Positions 29,963 through 40,216 of a stretch of DNA of 64,000 bases are shown here, in pieces (within the stretch, counting starts at the first letter, position 1; every line of letters starts with the position of its first letter). The notes beneath the pieces are model-generated. The model did not search any database. It was not told the origin of the DNA and worked only from the letters and a program-made list of their open reading frames with translations. The DNA is from Diacronema lutheri (lineage: Eukaryota > Haptophyta > Pavlovophyceae > Pavlovales > Pavlovaceae): the NCBI GenBank assembly GCA_019448385.1, contig JAGTXO010000006.1:310001-374000 (forward strand), read 5' to 3'. A program made the translations under genes and the position numbers.

Positions 29963-32900
29963 TCACTGGCTCAGTCTCAAATAGGGGTCCAGCGTCGCGG
30001 CTACGGTCGCGCGTTCGCCGTCGGCCGCACGCGCCCACCACTCACTCACGTCGCGTCGCAGGCCGACGGAGCCGCCATCGGCGCACGCGCCCGTCTCGTC
30101 GAGGAGCAGAGCGATGGCCGCGCGCCGTGCGGCGGGCACGCGCGCGCCAGGCGCGAACGCGCGCTGCGCGCGCGATACGAGGGCACCGACAGCGTCGTCC
30201 GTGAAGTCCTCGGCCTCGTCCGCGTGCGCGCCCGGCAGAGCCGCGCCGTCGTCAGCGGGCTCGTAGCAGCAGACCGCGGCGAGGGCGAGCACAGGCGCGT
30301 CGAGCATGAGCGCACGCACGGACGAGCGCGCCTCCCACCTGCCTTGCAGCACACCCGCCATCAGCGAACCGCTCAGCGCATGCAGCGCGAGCGCGCACAT
30401 GAGCGGCGGCGCGCGCGCGCGAGCGGCCGCGTCGCCCGCGACGCGGCGCGCGTACGCGCGGAGCCAGCGGTCAATCGCACCGAGCAGCCTCGGCTCTCGC
30501 TCGACCGGCGCGAGCAGCTCAGCCAGGCCGCACGGCAGCGGCGAGGCGGCGTCGACGCGCGCGCAGACGGCGGGCGCGAGCTCATCCCATGCCGCGCAGC
30601 GCACGCCTGCCGGCTCGGCCGTCCGCAGTAGGAACGCGACCCAGCGCGCGGCGGCGGGCGACGGCGTGGGGTGCGCGGCGAACGCGCGGATCGCCGCCTC
30701 GGCGAGCGCTGCGCTCGACGAGGCGTCACACACCGCCGCGCGCGCGGCGCGCAGCACGGGCGTGGCGACGCGCAACGCCGCGTCGAGCGCCTCGCCCACG
30801 CGCGCGCCGAACGCGACCTGCGGCGCGAGCGTCAGAGCCTCGAGCGCCGCGAGAGCGAGCGCGTGCGCGTGCTCGACCACGCGCGCGGAGCCGCGTGCCG
30901 CTCCGCCCGCCGACGGCGCCGGCGCGTCGCGTGCGCGCGCGAGCGACGCGCCGAGAAGAAGCGCGCTCGCCACAAGCGACGCGTGCGCGATCCGCTCGGC
31001 CATCGCCGCGTCGACGTCCAGGCCGCCGCCGCCGCCGCCGGCGTGCGCGAGCGCACGCAGCGGATAGAGCAGCACGTGTGGAGGCGCGGGCAGTCCGGGC
31101 AGTCCGGGCGGCGGGCGCGCGCCCGGCGCGGCGGGCGGCGGCGGCGGCGACGGCGAGAAACGCAGCGCCGTGAGCGCGCCGGCGTGTCGCGCCGCGTGCG
31201 CCGCCGACTGCGCGAGCGCGGCCGTGGGCGCGCACACGCCGACGATCGGCTGCAGCAGCGTGCTCGGCTGCACGCCCGCCGCGAGCTCTGCCCAGCGAGG
31301 CGCCGAGCCGAGCGCGCCGCGCGGCGCGGCGGCGTCGGCAAGCGCCGCGCACGCGCGCAGGTGCGCGGGCGAGAGCAAGGCGACGTGCAGCAGCTGCGCG
31401 GCGAGCGCCTCGCTACCCGGCCGGAGCAACGAGAGCGCGCGACGCGCGCTGTCGCCCGCAAGGAGCAGCAGCTCGGCGCGAGACGCCTCGACCGCGCCGC
31501 GCGCGCTCTCGCTGGCGTCGACGGCCAGCGGCAGCGCCGCGCCGAGCTCCGCGAGCGTGAGCGAGAGCACGGCGCACAGCTCGCCGACGGAGCGGCGCAG
31601 CGCGGCGCTCAACGCGTCGGCTGCATCGCCACCACTCGCGAGCGGCGGCGGCGGCGGCGCGAGCATCGCAATGTCAGCATCAGTCAAAGCGCGCGCGAGC
31701 TCGCGCAGCGGCGCGACGAGCACCACGTCGGCCAGAGCCGCGTCGTCGCTGCCCCGAGCTGCGGGCGGTGGCGCAAGAAGGCGCTGCGCGACGCTCGCGC
31801 GGTTGAGCGCGTGCAGCGCACGCGTCCAGCGCAGCCAGCCCAAGATGGCGTCAGCGCGCACGAGCGCGGCGTGCTGTGCGCTCCGCGCGCCGCCACCGGG
31901 CGCAAAGCTGCCGCACCGCGCGAACAGCTCGATCAGCTCCCGCGACACGCGCGACACGGGCGCGCGCGCGCCGCGCAGGCATGGCTCGAGGTGCTGCTCG
32001 GCCTGCCGCTCGGCCCACTCGGCGAGCGCAACGGGCGGCGCACCCTCGGACGCGAGCGCCGCCGCGTCTGCGCCGCCGCGCGCGCGCAGCCAACCGCCGG
32101 CCGCTGCGATGCCCGCGCCGCCGTCCGCTCGCAAGCGCGCGGCGCGCAACGGCAGTGCTTCCGCCATCGCCGCTGCAAAGTGCAGCCTCGCCGCAAGCGC
32201 GCAGACGTGCGCCGCGTCGTCCGCGTCGTCACCTCCGCCCGTCGCCGACGTGCCGCCCGTCGCCGGCCCGGCGCCGCCGTCCTCTGTGGCCTCCGTGGCC
32301 GGCGCGCCCGCGCCCGCGCCCGCATCGGTGCCCGCCGCAGTGCGCGCCATCGCCGCGAGGCCGTCTGCCGCGACCTGTGCGTGCGGCGCGACAATGCGAG
32401 CCCACGCGTCAACGCCGGGTGCGTCGTGTGGCATATCACTTAGCCCGTCGTCGCCTTCGCCACTGCCGCCCGTCAACGCCGCGCCAACGCGCGCGACGAC
32501 AGGTGACGACGCGCCGTCGATGCAGAGCGTGGCGCAGAGCATCTCGAGCAGGTACGTCGTGGCTGCGCCCACGTCGGCGGCAGGCGGGCGCGCGCCGCGC
32601 AGTGCGGCGGAGAGCAGCGGGTACGCCGCGTCGAGCGACAGCCTGCCGATGGGCAGTAGCCGGTACGCAGCGAGGCAGCGCCAGAAGCCAAGCGCAGCGC
32701 AGCACTCGCGCCTCGTGCGCGCGGATGCGCCCGCGCCGGCTGCGAGCGCCGTCATTACAATCGGCGTGAGCGCCTCGGCGGCACCGCACATCACGACGGA
32801 CGTAGCGAGCGAGCGGCCGGCGCACGCCACCGCCTCGACCAGCGCGATTGCGTCGAGCCGCGCGTCCGCGTCCGTGCCGTCCGCCGCGTCCGTGCCGTCC

Positions 32901-35134
32901 GACGTGCGCGCCGCGGGCGGCACGCGCGCGCCGCTCAGCTCGGCGCAGACGGCGTGCGCCAAGCCGCGCGCCGACCACACCGCCGATGCGTGGTGCAACG
33001 AGCGCGCCGCGCACAAGGCGAGCAGCCGGAAGCACGTGCTGCGCTCGGCCGCGCCCAGCCGCGCGCGCACGAGGGCGGAGGCGAGGTGGCGTGATGCCCC
33101 GCTCTCGACAAGGGCGGCGAGTGGGTCGGTGGCGAGCAGCCCATCCACGCCCACCGGCTCGTCCGCCGCGTTGCGCGCGCCGCCTTCACCCTCGCCGCGC
33201 GCGCCCGCTGCGGCCGCCGGCCCTGCGCTCGCGACAAACTCGCCGTGCCAGCCATGCCACGCGCACGCGGACGGCGGCGGCGGCGGCGGGTGCGCGCACG
33301 TCGTCGTCGCGCTGGGCGACGGATGCGCGGCGGGCTCACCGGGCGGGCGCATCGGACGCTCGCGCCACGTGACAAGCGCCGGCGCGACAACGGCGAGAAG
33401 CGCGACGAGGAGCTCAAGTGCAGCGCTGAGCGCGCCCGCCGCCGTCTCGTCGAGCGCCGCCGAGACAGCAAGCAGCAGGTCCGGATGCGCATGTGTCCAC
33501 ACGGCGACGGAGAGCAGCGCGTCGCGCGCCTCTGTGTCGCCCGCGCCCTCGCCCTCGCCCTCGAGGCGGCGGTCGCCGCCGCCGCCGCCGCCGCCCGCCG
33601 CGTCCGCCGCGCGCGAGAGGGCGGCGGCGAGCGTGCGCGCGGCGATTGCGCGCTGCGCCGGCACCGACGAGCGGAGAAGGTGGAGAAGCTCGGCGATCGT
33701 GTAGCCTGCCTCGTCGTGCTGCTTGCCGTGATGGTGCAGGGCGGCGGTGCGCGGCCGCACCTCGCCGCGAGCCACGGGCCTGCCCGCAAAGTCGAAACGG
33801 AAGGCGCGGGGCGCTGCGCGCGCGAGCGCGGCGAGGGCGGCCGGGAGCGCTGCCGCGCGCGCCGAGCTGCCGAGCGGGACGGGCTCAGACGCCTGCGCGA
33901 ACAGCTGCGACGCAACCACATCGTCAAATTCCGCCTCATCCAGCGCCTCCACCGCCTCCTCCGCCTCCTTAACCTCCGCCTCGGCCTCGACTCGCGCGGC
34001 GACGAGCATCGCCTCATTGACTCCGGGTACGCAGGCTGAGTCCGGCGCGGATGCTGCCGGCCGCGTGGCCGCGCAGACGTTCGCGGCACGCTGCGCGATG
34101 GCCATGCCGCATGTCCCGCTCGCCTTCTCCGCGCTCGCCTCGCCGGCTCCTCCCGCACTGACCACGCTCGCCGCCGCGCCGGCCGAGCGCGCCGCGAGCG
34201 AAGCGTCGTGCGCGTTCGGCAGCGCCGTGCCGGCGCCCTGGTCGCCGCGCACGGCCGGAGGTGCGGCGGCCGAAGCCGCGCGGCGCTCGCGTGCCTCGCG
34301 CACCTTGCGCAGCGTCTCCGCGATCCCAGGGCCAAAACTGTCGAGCAGCTCGCGCTGCGCCTCGCGCACCTCGCCCGCGCTCATCCCGTCCACACGACGT
34401 GCGTTCTCGGCATCGATCTCGAGTCGCAGCTGGTGTAGCGCGCCCGCGCCGCTCGCGGCGGCGGCGTGTGGCGAGGGCCGCGACGCGCTTGCGACACCTA
34501 CCGCCCGGGTCGCCGCCGCCGCGCTTGCCGCCGCGCCGAGCGCGGCCGCCCCTTGACGCCTCGCGTCGCGGCCTTGACCAAACCGCCGCCCCTCAGCCGA
34601 GTCGCGGTGCTGCGCCTGCGGGAAGCCGTGCGCCGAGAATAGCGGCGCGCTCGGCGCGCCTGCACCACCGACGCATGACGAGCGGCTGCGCGTCCTTTCG
34701 ACGACCTCGCCGAGGACGGCCTGCTGGTGCTCTGGCGCGTGCGGCTCGGCCTTTCCGCCCGTGCCGTGCAGCGCATCGCTCGCTGCCGAGCCTGGCGCCG
34801 CCGGCGGCCGCTGTGGCGCGCGCGCAGGCACGTTGCTCGCCGCAGGAGTAGCGTCCAACACAGTCGGCGTGCGCGGTGGCCCCGAGATCCGCAGCTTGGA
34901 TGGAGCGCCTGACGACCTCTCGCCTGGCAAGCTTGCGCTCGCCGCGCTGGTGCTCGCACCGATCGGTTCGCCGCCAGCCTCGACGCGGGCCGGACGGCCG
35001 ACCAACTTAGCGGCGGGAGCTCCACCGCGTGCAAAGAAGGCCGCTTGCGCGCGCTGCAGCTCGAGGTCGTCGTCGTCTTCGCCGTCGTCATCGCGTCGAA
35101 GGCCCGGATGCCCACCCGTCCTGGCGTCCGCCAT
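29963..35134 (-). CDS. RPAP1: RNA polymerase II-associated protein 1 (RPAP1/IYO-like)
   Basis: A single open frame of 1723 residues, long but normal for RPAP1. The RPAP1_N motif is at about 240-270 (ENARRVDGMSAGEVREAQ, then ELLDSFGPGI). The RPAP1_C motif is at about 445-490 (FRFDFAGRPVARGE, LHHHGKQHDEAGYTIAEL, LLRSSVPAQRAIAARTL). The remainder is an alanine-rich helical-repeat region. RPAP1 links RNA polymerase II with Mediator and nuclear import. The start MADARTGG was chosen because it is the first ATG after the upstream PiT pseudogene region and precedes an acidic DDDGEDDDD tract. No intron is needed, notable for 5.2 kb. Confidence 0.93.
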   Translation of the reverse strand: MADARTGGHPGLRRDDDGEDDDDLELQRAQAAFFARGGAPAAKLVGRPARVEAGGEPIGASTSAASASLPGERSSGAPSKLRISGPPRTPTVLDATPAASNVPARAPQRPPAAPGSAASDALHGTGGKAEPHAPEHQQAVLGEVVERTRSRSSCVGGAGAPSAPLFSAHGFPQAQHRDSAEGRRFGQGRDARRQGAAALGAAASAAAATRAVGVASASRPSPHAAAASGAGALHQLRLEIDAENARRVDGMSAGEVREAQRELLDSFGPGIAETLRKVREARERRAASAAAPPAVRGDQGAGTALPNAHDASLAARSAGAAASVVSAGGAGEASAEKASGTCGMAIAQRAANVCAATRPAASAPDSACVPGVNEAMLVAARVEAEAEVKEAEEAVEALDEAEFDDVVASQLFAQASEPVPLGSSARAAALPAALAALARAAPRAFRFDFAGRPVARGEVRPRTAALHHHGKQHDEAGYTIAELLHLLRSSVPAQRAIAARTLAAALSRAADAAGGGGGGGDRRLEGEGEGAGDTEARDALLSVAVWTHAHPDLLLAVSAALDETAAGALSAALELLVALLAVVAPALVTWRERPMRPPGEPAAHPSPSATTTCAHPPPPPPSACAWHGWHGEFVASAGPAAAAGARGEGEGGARNAADEPVGVDGLLATDPLAALVESGASRHLASALVRARLGAAERSTCFRLLALCAARSLHHASAVWSARGLAHAVCAELSGARVPPAARTSDGTDAADGTDADARLDAIALVEAVACAGRSLATSVVMCGAAEALTPIVMTALAAGAGASARTRRECCAALGFWRCLAAYRLLPIGRLSLDAAYPLLSAALRGARPPAADVGAATTYLLEMLCATLCIDGASSPVVARVGAALTGGSGEGDDGLSDMPHDAPGVDAWARIVAPHAQVAADGLAAMARTAAGTDAGAGAGAPATEATEDGGAGPATGGTSATGGGDDADDAAHVCALAARLHFAAAMAEALPLRAARLRADGGAGIAAAGGWLRARGGADAAALASEGAPPVALAEWAERQAEQHLEPCLRGARAPVSRVSRELIELFARCGSFAPGGGARSAQHAALVRADAILGWLRWTRALHALNRASVAQRLLAPPPAARGSDDAALADVVLVAPLRELARALTDADIAMLAPPPPPLASGGDAADALSAALRRSVGELCAVLSLTLAELGAALPLAVDASESARGAVEASRAELLLLAGDSARRALSLLRPGSEALAAQLLHVALLSPAHLRACAALADAAAPRGALGSAPRWAELAAGVQPSTLLQPIVGVCAPTAALAQSAAHAARHAGALTALRFSPSPPPPPAAPGARPPPGLPGLPAPPHVLLYPLRALAHAGGGGGGLDVDAAMAERIAHASLVASALLLGASLARARDAPAPSAGGAARGSARVVEHAHALALAALEALTLAPQVAFGARVGEALDAALRVATPVLRAARAAVCDASSSAALAEAAIRAFAAHPTPSPAAARWVAFLLRTAEPAGVRCAAWDELAPAVCARVDAASPLPCGLAELLAPVEREPRLLGAIDRWLRAYARRVAGDAAARARAPPLMCALALHALSGSLMAGVLQGRWEARSSVRALMLDAPVLALAAVCCYEPADDGAALPGAHADEAEDFTDDAVGALVSRAQRAFAPGARVPAARRAAIALLLDETGACADGGSVGLRRDVSEWWARAADGERATVAATLDPYLRLSQ

Positions 35135-35312
35135 TAATTTTGTCTGTCTCCGTGTCTGCGGTGGTGTCACCGTCACGCGAAGACCGTCAGTGTTCGGCCT
35201 GCGCTACCAAAAGTTTGTGAGTGCCAGCGCAGGGTTCATATGCGCGCGCTTCGCGACCCGGCGCGCCGCGCGATGCCACGAGGCGAACATCCGGCCTAGC
35301 GCGCGAGCGCAT

Positions 35313-35821
35313 GCGAACGTGCGGACGAAAGGGTAGACGCACGCGGAGAAGATGCCCGAGAAGACGGGCGAGAAGACCCACGAGAGGACGATCGACGTGA
35401 CGCCCTCGACGTACGCGAACTCAGACGACGGCGCGTTCCATACGACGCAGTCCGAGACGACCGCGACGAGCGATAGGCCGATGAAGCGAGCCGATCACCG
35501 AATGCGTCGTCGAGACGGGGAGCTCGGGGTACGTGGCGATGAAGAGCCAGACACTGCCTGTGCAGAGGCACACCGTGCACATGCCCCACATGAGCACCGC
35601 CAGCATGTCGACAAAGCAAGTGACGTCCGCAACGCTCGAGCGGATCGTGTCCGAGACGGACGCGCCGAGGAGGAGCGCGCCGGCAAACTCAATCACCGCC
35701 GCGATGCACATCGCCTGGCGAATGGTCAGCGCCTTGGAGTCGACCGACGTGGCGGAACGCGCTGGCCACATCGTTTGCGCCGATGCCGAACGACGTGAAG
35801 AAGGAGAAGAGGCCGGCGAGT
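35313..35821 (-). pseudogene. PiT transporter pseudogene (exon 2 fragment)
   Basis: The minus strand matches exon 2 of the PiT genes from LAGLFSFFTS to VRTF but lacks the first residues of the exon and all other exons. It has frameshifts (an extra C after the GANDVA region, an extra base near GSL, a 3-base insertion before VWLFIA) and missense changes in conserved residues. It resembles copy 3 most (GLFSFF, YV.GVTSIV, a Cys before VY). A truncated, dead copy. Confidence 0.92.
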
Positions 35822-35931
35822 TGTGGCGCACGGGAAATGACAGGCGAGCGCGGATGCATGGTCATCACTGATGAGCGGAGCACCCAATCAGATTGCCCGC
35901 TCTCACTTTTCGCACACGTCCCCTCGACGGC

Positions 35932-37171
35932 ATGCGTCAGGCCGTCGCCTCGCTGCTCCTTCTCCCCGTGATCGCCGTGGCGTTGCCGATCGCGCGCAAG
36001 CTCCAGGACGACGACCCACCTACCTGCCCGCCGCCCAATTTCGACTCGGTCGCCGGCTTCAATCTTGCGCGCTACATCTCTGCGCCGTGGTGCGCGCCGC
36101 GCGCCCGAAGCACGCGAGCCCGCCGCGCACCTTGCTCGAGCCGTGCGCTTCCACTGTGCGCCGCGTCGCGCAGGTTCAGCATCCAGCAGGTGCCCCTCAT
36201 CTACCAGCCCAGCGACGAGCTCTTCTGCGTCCGCGCGACGTACGTGCCCATCAACCCATCCGACCTGTCCGAGGGCATTCACGTCTTCAACGAGGCGCGC
36301 GCGGGCTCGACGTCGGGGGAGCGCATTGGCGTCTCGCCGAGCAGCAGCATGCCCAGCCAGCTCCTTGCGTTCCCCGACGACCTGCCTGAGGCCCAGGCCA
36401 ACGCGAGCACCGCCCAGTCCAAGCTGCGTGTCGGGGTGCGCGAGCTTGGCTTCTTGTACCGGACGCCGGTCGAGCCGAGCGAGGTGTCGCTGCCCGTCAT
36501 CCCGGGGCTGCCGGAAATCGCCGACATCATCCCATCGTTCCTCCAGCCGCTCATCCCGCCCGAAGTGAACAACTTCCTTGCCAACATCCTCGAAGTCGTG
36601 CCGACAATCATCTCCCTCATCCCCTCGTTGATCATCGGCGCGGTCTCGCGCGGCGGCGGTCAGCAGCCAATGATGACGCCTGGCAACGCCACCTCCTCGC
36701 TCGACACGCTTTTTGGCGTCCTCGTGGGCCTCATCCCCGACGAGGTGATCGACTTTCTTCAGCGCGCCTTCTTCGGACCGGTGCGCGAACGCCCGGGTGT
36801 TTTGAGGAGCACGCGCGCACGCGCGCACGGCCGCGCGCCGCTCCCGCCAAGCCCGACGCGTCCGTCGCACTCACGCGTGCGCGCGCCACCTCGCGCGACC
36901 GGCGCAGTATTGGGTGGTCGCGATCAGCGACGATTATCAGTGGGCCATCATTTCGGGCGGTCCGCCCAACGTCGAGAGCGGCGGGCTGTGCACCACGGGC
37001 ACGCTCGGCATCAACAACGTGGGCTTCTGGCTGTTCCATCGCAACCCCACCCCTCCCGCCGAGGTCGTGCAGCAGATGCGCAACCGGGCCACGGAGCTCG
37101 GCTACGACGTGAGCGTTCTGCAGCCCGTCGAGCAGGCTGGGTGCGAGTATACGCAGAGCACGCCAGCGTGA
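35932..37171 (+). CDS. Secreted lipocalin-like protein
   Basis: Three exons (35932-36089, 36174-36780, 36908-37171) give 342 residues; introns are 84 and 127 nt, GTGCGC to CAG. A clear signal peptide (QAVASLLLLPVIAVALP) is followed by a lipocalin amino motif, FNLARYISAPW, completed across intron 1 into FSIQQVPLIYQ. The last exon gives the matching end strands YWVVAISDDYQWAIISGG. Between them is a long insert with hydrophobic helices (FLANILEVVPTIISLIPSL) not normal for lipocalins, which usually have about 180 residues. Lipocalins bind small hydrophobic ligands. Similar proteins occur in chromist algae as photoprotective or stress proteins, but the role here is unknown. Confidence 0.8.
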
Positions 37172-37304
37172 GCGTCGCGAGCCGCGCTCACGCCAGGGCC
37201 TGAGGCCGACAGCGCGCGAAGGCGGGTGGGCAGCGCTGCGCCGCCGAGATTTCCATGTTTTCCATGAGCACGCCCGTGGCAGCGGCCTCCGAGAGGCACG
37301 CTCC

Positions 37305-39086
37305 TCAACCCGCGGCCCAAGTGCGCGCGCTGGCCGTGGCGCAGGGCGACGGCTCCAGAAGCACCACGGTCCGGCCGTGCGCCATCGCGACAACGCCGCT
37401 CGCGCCCGGCGCAGGCGCGAGCGTCGATGGCTCGCAGCCCACAAAGTCGCGGCCGATCGCCCTCCCGAACTCGGCTACGCCTGGAACCGCGCAGTAGACG
37501 CTGAGCGCGCCAGCGCCCTCGCCCGTGGCAACGATGCGCGCACAGCCGCCAAAGACGGGCTGGTGGATGCGCGCCTGCCGCCGGATGTGCGCGCCGACGT
37601 GGCCCTCCAGACGTGCGACGGGCGCGTCGAGCCGCCGCGCGTCCCACAGCTGGATGGACGGGTCAAAGGACGCAGTGAGCAGGAGCGGGCCCCAGCCGCC
37701 TTCGCCCGCCAGCCCGTCCTCGGCCATCGCGCCGGCGTCGCGCGGCTGCCAGCGGACGGTGTGCACGTCGTGCGGGTGCGTGCGCTCGAGCCGCGCCGCC
37801 GCGCGCTCCGTCGGCTCGCGCGCATCGAAGAGCGCGACGGCGCCGGCGCGCCCGCCCGCGGCAAAGGTCTCAGGGCCGAGCCCATGGGCCGCGTCAGCGC
37901 CGCTCCACGCCACCGATTTGACCACGCCACCTCCGCACGCGCTCGCCCACACGCGCGCCGCGCGCAGCCGCCCATCGGGCGCGAGCACCGTGAGGCCGAC
38001 GCTCCCTGCCTTGCTCGCAGTGAGCACGCGCGCGTCACGCTCGTGCATCGCGAAGATGCCCTTGGACGAGTGTGACTCCGCCTGCTCGGCGACGAGCCGT
38101 GGCATGCCGACGGACGCGCCCTCGCGCGCGGTGCTGCGCAGGTCCCACAGCCGCAGCGCGCCATCGTTGGCAGCGGAGAGCAGCCAACCGCCCAGCAGCG
38201 CCGCGCCACCGGCGCCGCTCTCGCTCGCGCGCGCCGGCAGGAGTTGGACGCCACCGACCCACCCGGCATGCGCCCGGAAGGAGAGCAGCGCGCGCGCGTG
38301 CTCTGCCTCGCCGTCTGCCGCCGCATCGCCCTCGCTCGTGGACTGATCGCTGGCCCCGTCCGCGTGCGAGGACGGCAGCGCGCCGTAGACCTCGACCAGC
38401 CCCTTCTCACCAGCTGCCGCCACGAGCCAGCCACGCTCGCACGCATGGGCCGGTGCGAGATCGAGCGCGTATATTTTGCTCATGATGAGCGACACGCACT
38501 CGGGCAGGTGCGCGCAGCGCCGGTAGCCGCGCACCTCCGCGTCAGGCATGGCGCCATTGGCGTCGCCTTCGCGCGCGCGCTGCCGCAGCACGTGGCACAA
38601 CACAGCCGAGTCCTCAAACACAACGCCCGCCTGCGCGCCCGTATCGGGCCGCGCGTGCGCATGAGCTTCATCGAGTGGTCGGGCCTCGCACGCCGGCCCG
38701 TGCGCGCGTGCGCGCGTGTCGGCGCCGTCGCGCGCGCCATCGTGCGCGCGCGCGCGCGTGAGACGCCGAACGAGAGGGCTCGAAGGCGCGCGCTTGATGG
38801 CCTTGGGCGCCGCAGCTGTCCGGCCGGCGGCGGGAGGGTTGGGCACGGGTGGTGCGAGCAGTCCGAGGCTCGCGAGCAGCACATTGTTCCTCGCAATGTT
38901 TTCGAGTCGCGCGAGCTCGTACTCGCTCAGCTCGGGACCGAGCGGCGAAGCTGATGAGCGTGGGTAGCGCGTAGCGCTCGGAGCCCGCGTCGTGCTTGCA
39001 TCGCCGACGCCACCGTGCACGGCCATTGCGTGGGTCGGCGGCTGCGCGCGCGTCGCGACGTCGGGCGATACGTTCGAGCGGGCCAT
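37305..39086 (-). CDS. WDR76: WD40 protein of the WDR76/CMR1 type
   Basis: A 593-residue frame. The hallmark preceding the propeller in WDR76/CMR1 proteins is seen at about 45-65: LSEYELARLENIARNNVLLA. WD40 blades follow from about residue 205 (IYALDLAP, HAGWVGGVQLL, SAANDGALRLWDLR, VVKSVAWSGAD, HDVHTVRWQPRD, TASFDPSIQLWDARR). Family members bind DNA-damage or chromatin factors in the nucleus. The arginine-rich stretch at about 100-130 lies over CG-repeat DNA and might be an intron. The frame continues upstream to 39500 without clear homology; ATG 39086 was chosen as closest to the conserved part, and 39264 is an alternative. Confidence 0.8.
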   Translation of the reverse strand: MARSNVSPDVATRAQPPTHAMAVHGGVGDASTTRAPSATRYPRSSASPLGPELSEYELARLENIARNNVLLASLGLLAPPVPNPPAAGRTAAAPKAIKRAPSSPLVRRLTRARAHDGARDGADTRARAHGPACEARPLDEAHAHARPDTGAQAGVVFEDSAVLCHVLRQRAREGDANGAMPDAEVRGYRRCAHLPECVSLIMSKIYALDLAPAHACERGWLVAAAGEKGLVEVYGALPSSHADGASDQSTSEGDAAADGEAEHARALLSFRAHAGWVGGVQLLPARASESGAGGAALLGGWLLSAANDGALRLWDLRSTAREGASVGMPRLVAEQAESHSSKGIFAMHERDARVLTASKAGSVGLTVLAPDGRLRAARVWASACGGGVVKSVAWSGADAAHGLGPETFAAGGRAGAVALFDAREPTERAAARLERTHPHDVHTVRWQPRDAGAMAEDGLAGEGGWGPLLLTASFDPSIQLWDARRLDAPVARLEGHVGAHIRRQARIHQPVFGGCARIVATGEGAGALSVYCAVPGVAEFGRAIGRDFVGCEPSTLAPAPGASGVVAMAHGRTVVLLEPSPCATASARTWAAG

Positions 39087-39581
39087 GGCGAGCGCTGTGC
39101 TGCACGCGGCGGAGGCACGGTCGCAGCTTTCTTCTAGCGCGCGCGCGTCGCACGCAGCCTGTTTCGCGGGCGATGCGCACCTCGCCCCATGCGCGGCCGG
39201 GCCATCCGGCTGCGCGGCGCCCGACTTTTGACCAAGCCAGCCCACGAGCAACTGCTGCTTCATGCGGATTTTTCGCGCGCGGGGACGCAAATGCCAAACA
39301 GACTGCTTGTCCAACTTCAAAGCCCATGTGCGGAGCGCCGAGCGCCGTGCGCCGAGCACTTGGGTGACAACGATGTGCGAGCTGATTTGCTCGACTTCCG
39401 CGAGATCGATTACGACGCACCCGTGCAGGCGTTGCGCTGCCAGCCGACGAGAGTCACGCCACCAGCGGCAGAGTTGAGGGGGGTCCCGCATCCCGGTCAC
39501 GCCAATGTTCTGAGTCGGTCATAGTTTTTACTCATAAGGAAAGCAAAGCGGCAGCTGCTTCTGGCACAAGCGAGGCTGGAC

Positions 39582-40076
39582 ATGGCGGCTGTTGATGTCC
39601 TTCGCGCGAGGGGCGACGACGCGTCAACCGCACACATCGCGTGCCTGCTTGGCGACATGCGCATCGGCCTCCCGATGGAGCCTCTGGCACGAACACGCCT
39701 CGCATTCGTCGCCACGCCGGCGCACCCGCAGCTCGGCCCGCACGGCGGGCACTTCTCGCAGTCGCCCGCTCCAAGCGCGCCCGCTCCGAGCGCGCCCCCG
39801 ACCGCTCGTGCGCAGGCCCCGGCCTCAACGCCGTTCCGTGAGCCCTCGCACTCGGCCTGGCCCGGCCAGCGTGGCGCTCGCGCGCTGGCGCACCCGCCGC
39901 TGCTCGGCGCTCCGACCGCGCAGCCTCCAGTCCGGCCACCGTCGCCAGACTCGCGCTACTTGACAACCAACTGGGCCGCGCACGACGAGGTGGAGGAGGA
40001 ACTCGCCTTTATGATGTCGGAGCAGGCCGCCATTCGCGACGAAGCACCGAGGCATGAACTTTCATACATCTCATGA
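39582..40076 (+). CDS. Hypothetical protein (164 aa)
   Basis: A 164-residue intronless frame with a proline/alanine-rich disordered middle (SPAPSAPAPSAPPTARAQ) and a more ordered acidic helical end (AAHDEVEEELAFMMSEQAA). A stop lies 17 codons upstream of the ATG with no other ATG between, so this start is the first possible. No domain is recognised. It fills the gap between the divergent WDR76-like gene and the convergent UBA2 gene, which supports it being real, but evidence is limited to frame and codon bias. Confidence 0.5.
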   Translation: MAAVDVLRARGDDASTAHIACLLGDMRIGLPMEPLARTRLAFVATPAHPQLGPHGGHFSQSPAPSAPAPSAPPTARAQAPASTPFREPSHSAWPGQRGARALAHPPLLGAPTAQPPVRPPSPDSRYLTTNWAAHDEVEEELAFMMSEQAAIRDEAPRHELSYIS

Positions 40077-40216
40077 CCGCCAGGATTCGTGCGGGCTGCT
40101 CGTGCGCTGCGCACGCCAGCATCAGCGCCGGCGCCTCGAAGTCGCCACCTGCTGGCCTCGCTCTGCACCCGTCACGGCGCGCCTGCGCCACTCCGCATGC
40201 GGCTTTAATCGTCATC

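Noticed and set aside
31170-33704. Plus-strand open frame of 844 codons
   Set aside because: Antisense to RPAP1 and composed of Ser/Ala/Arg repeats; no domain.
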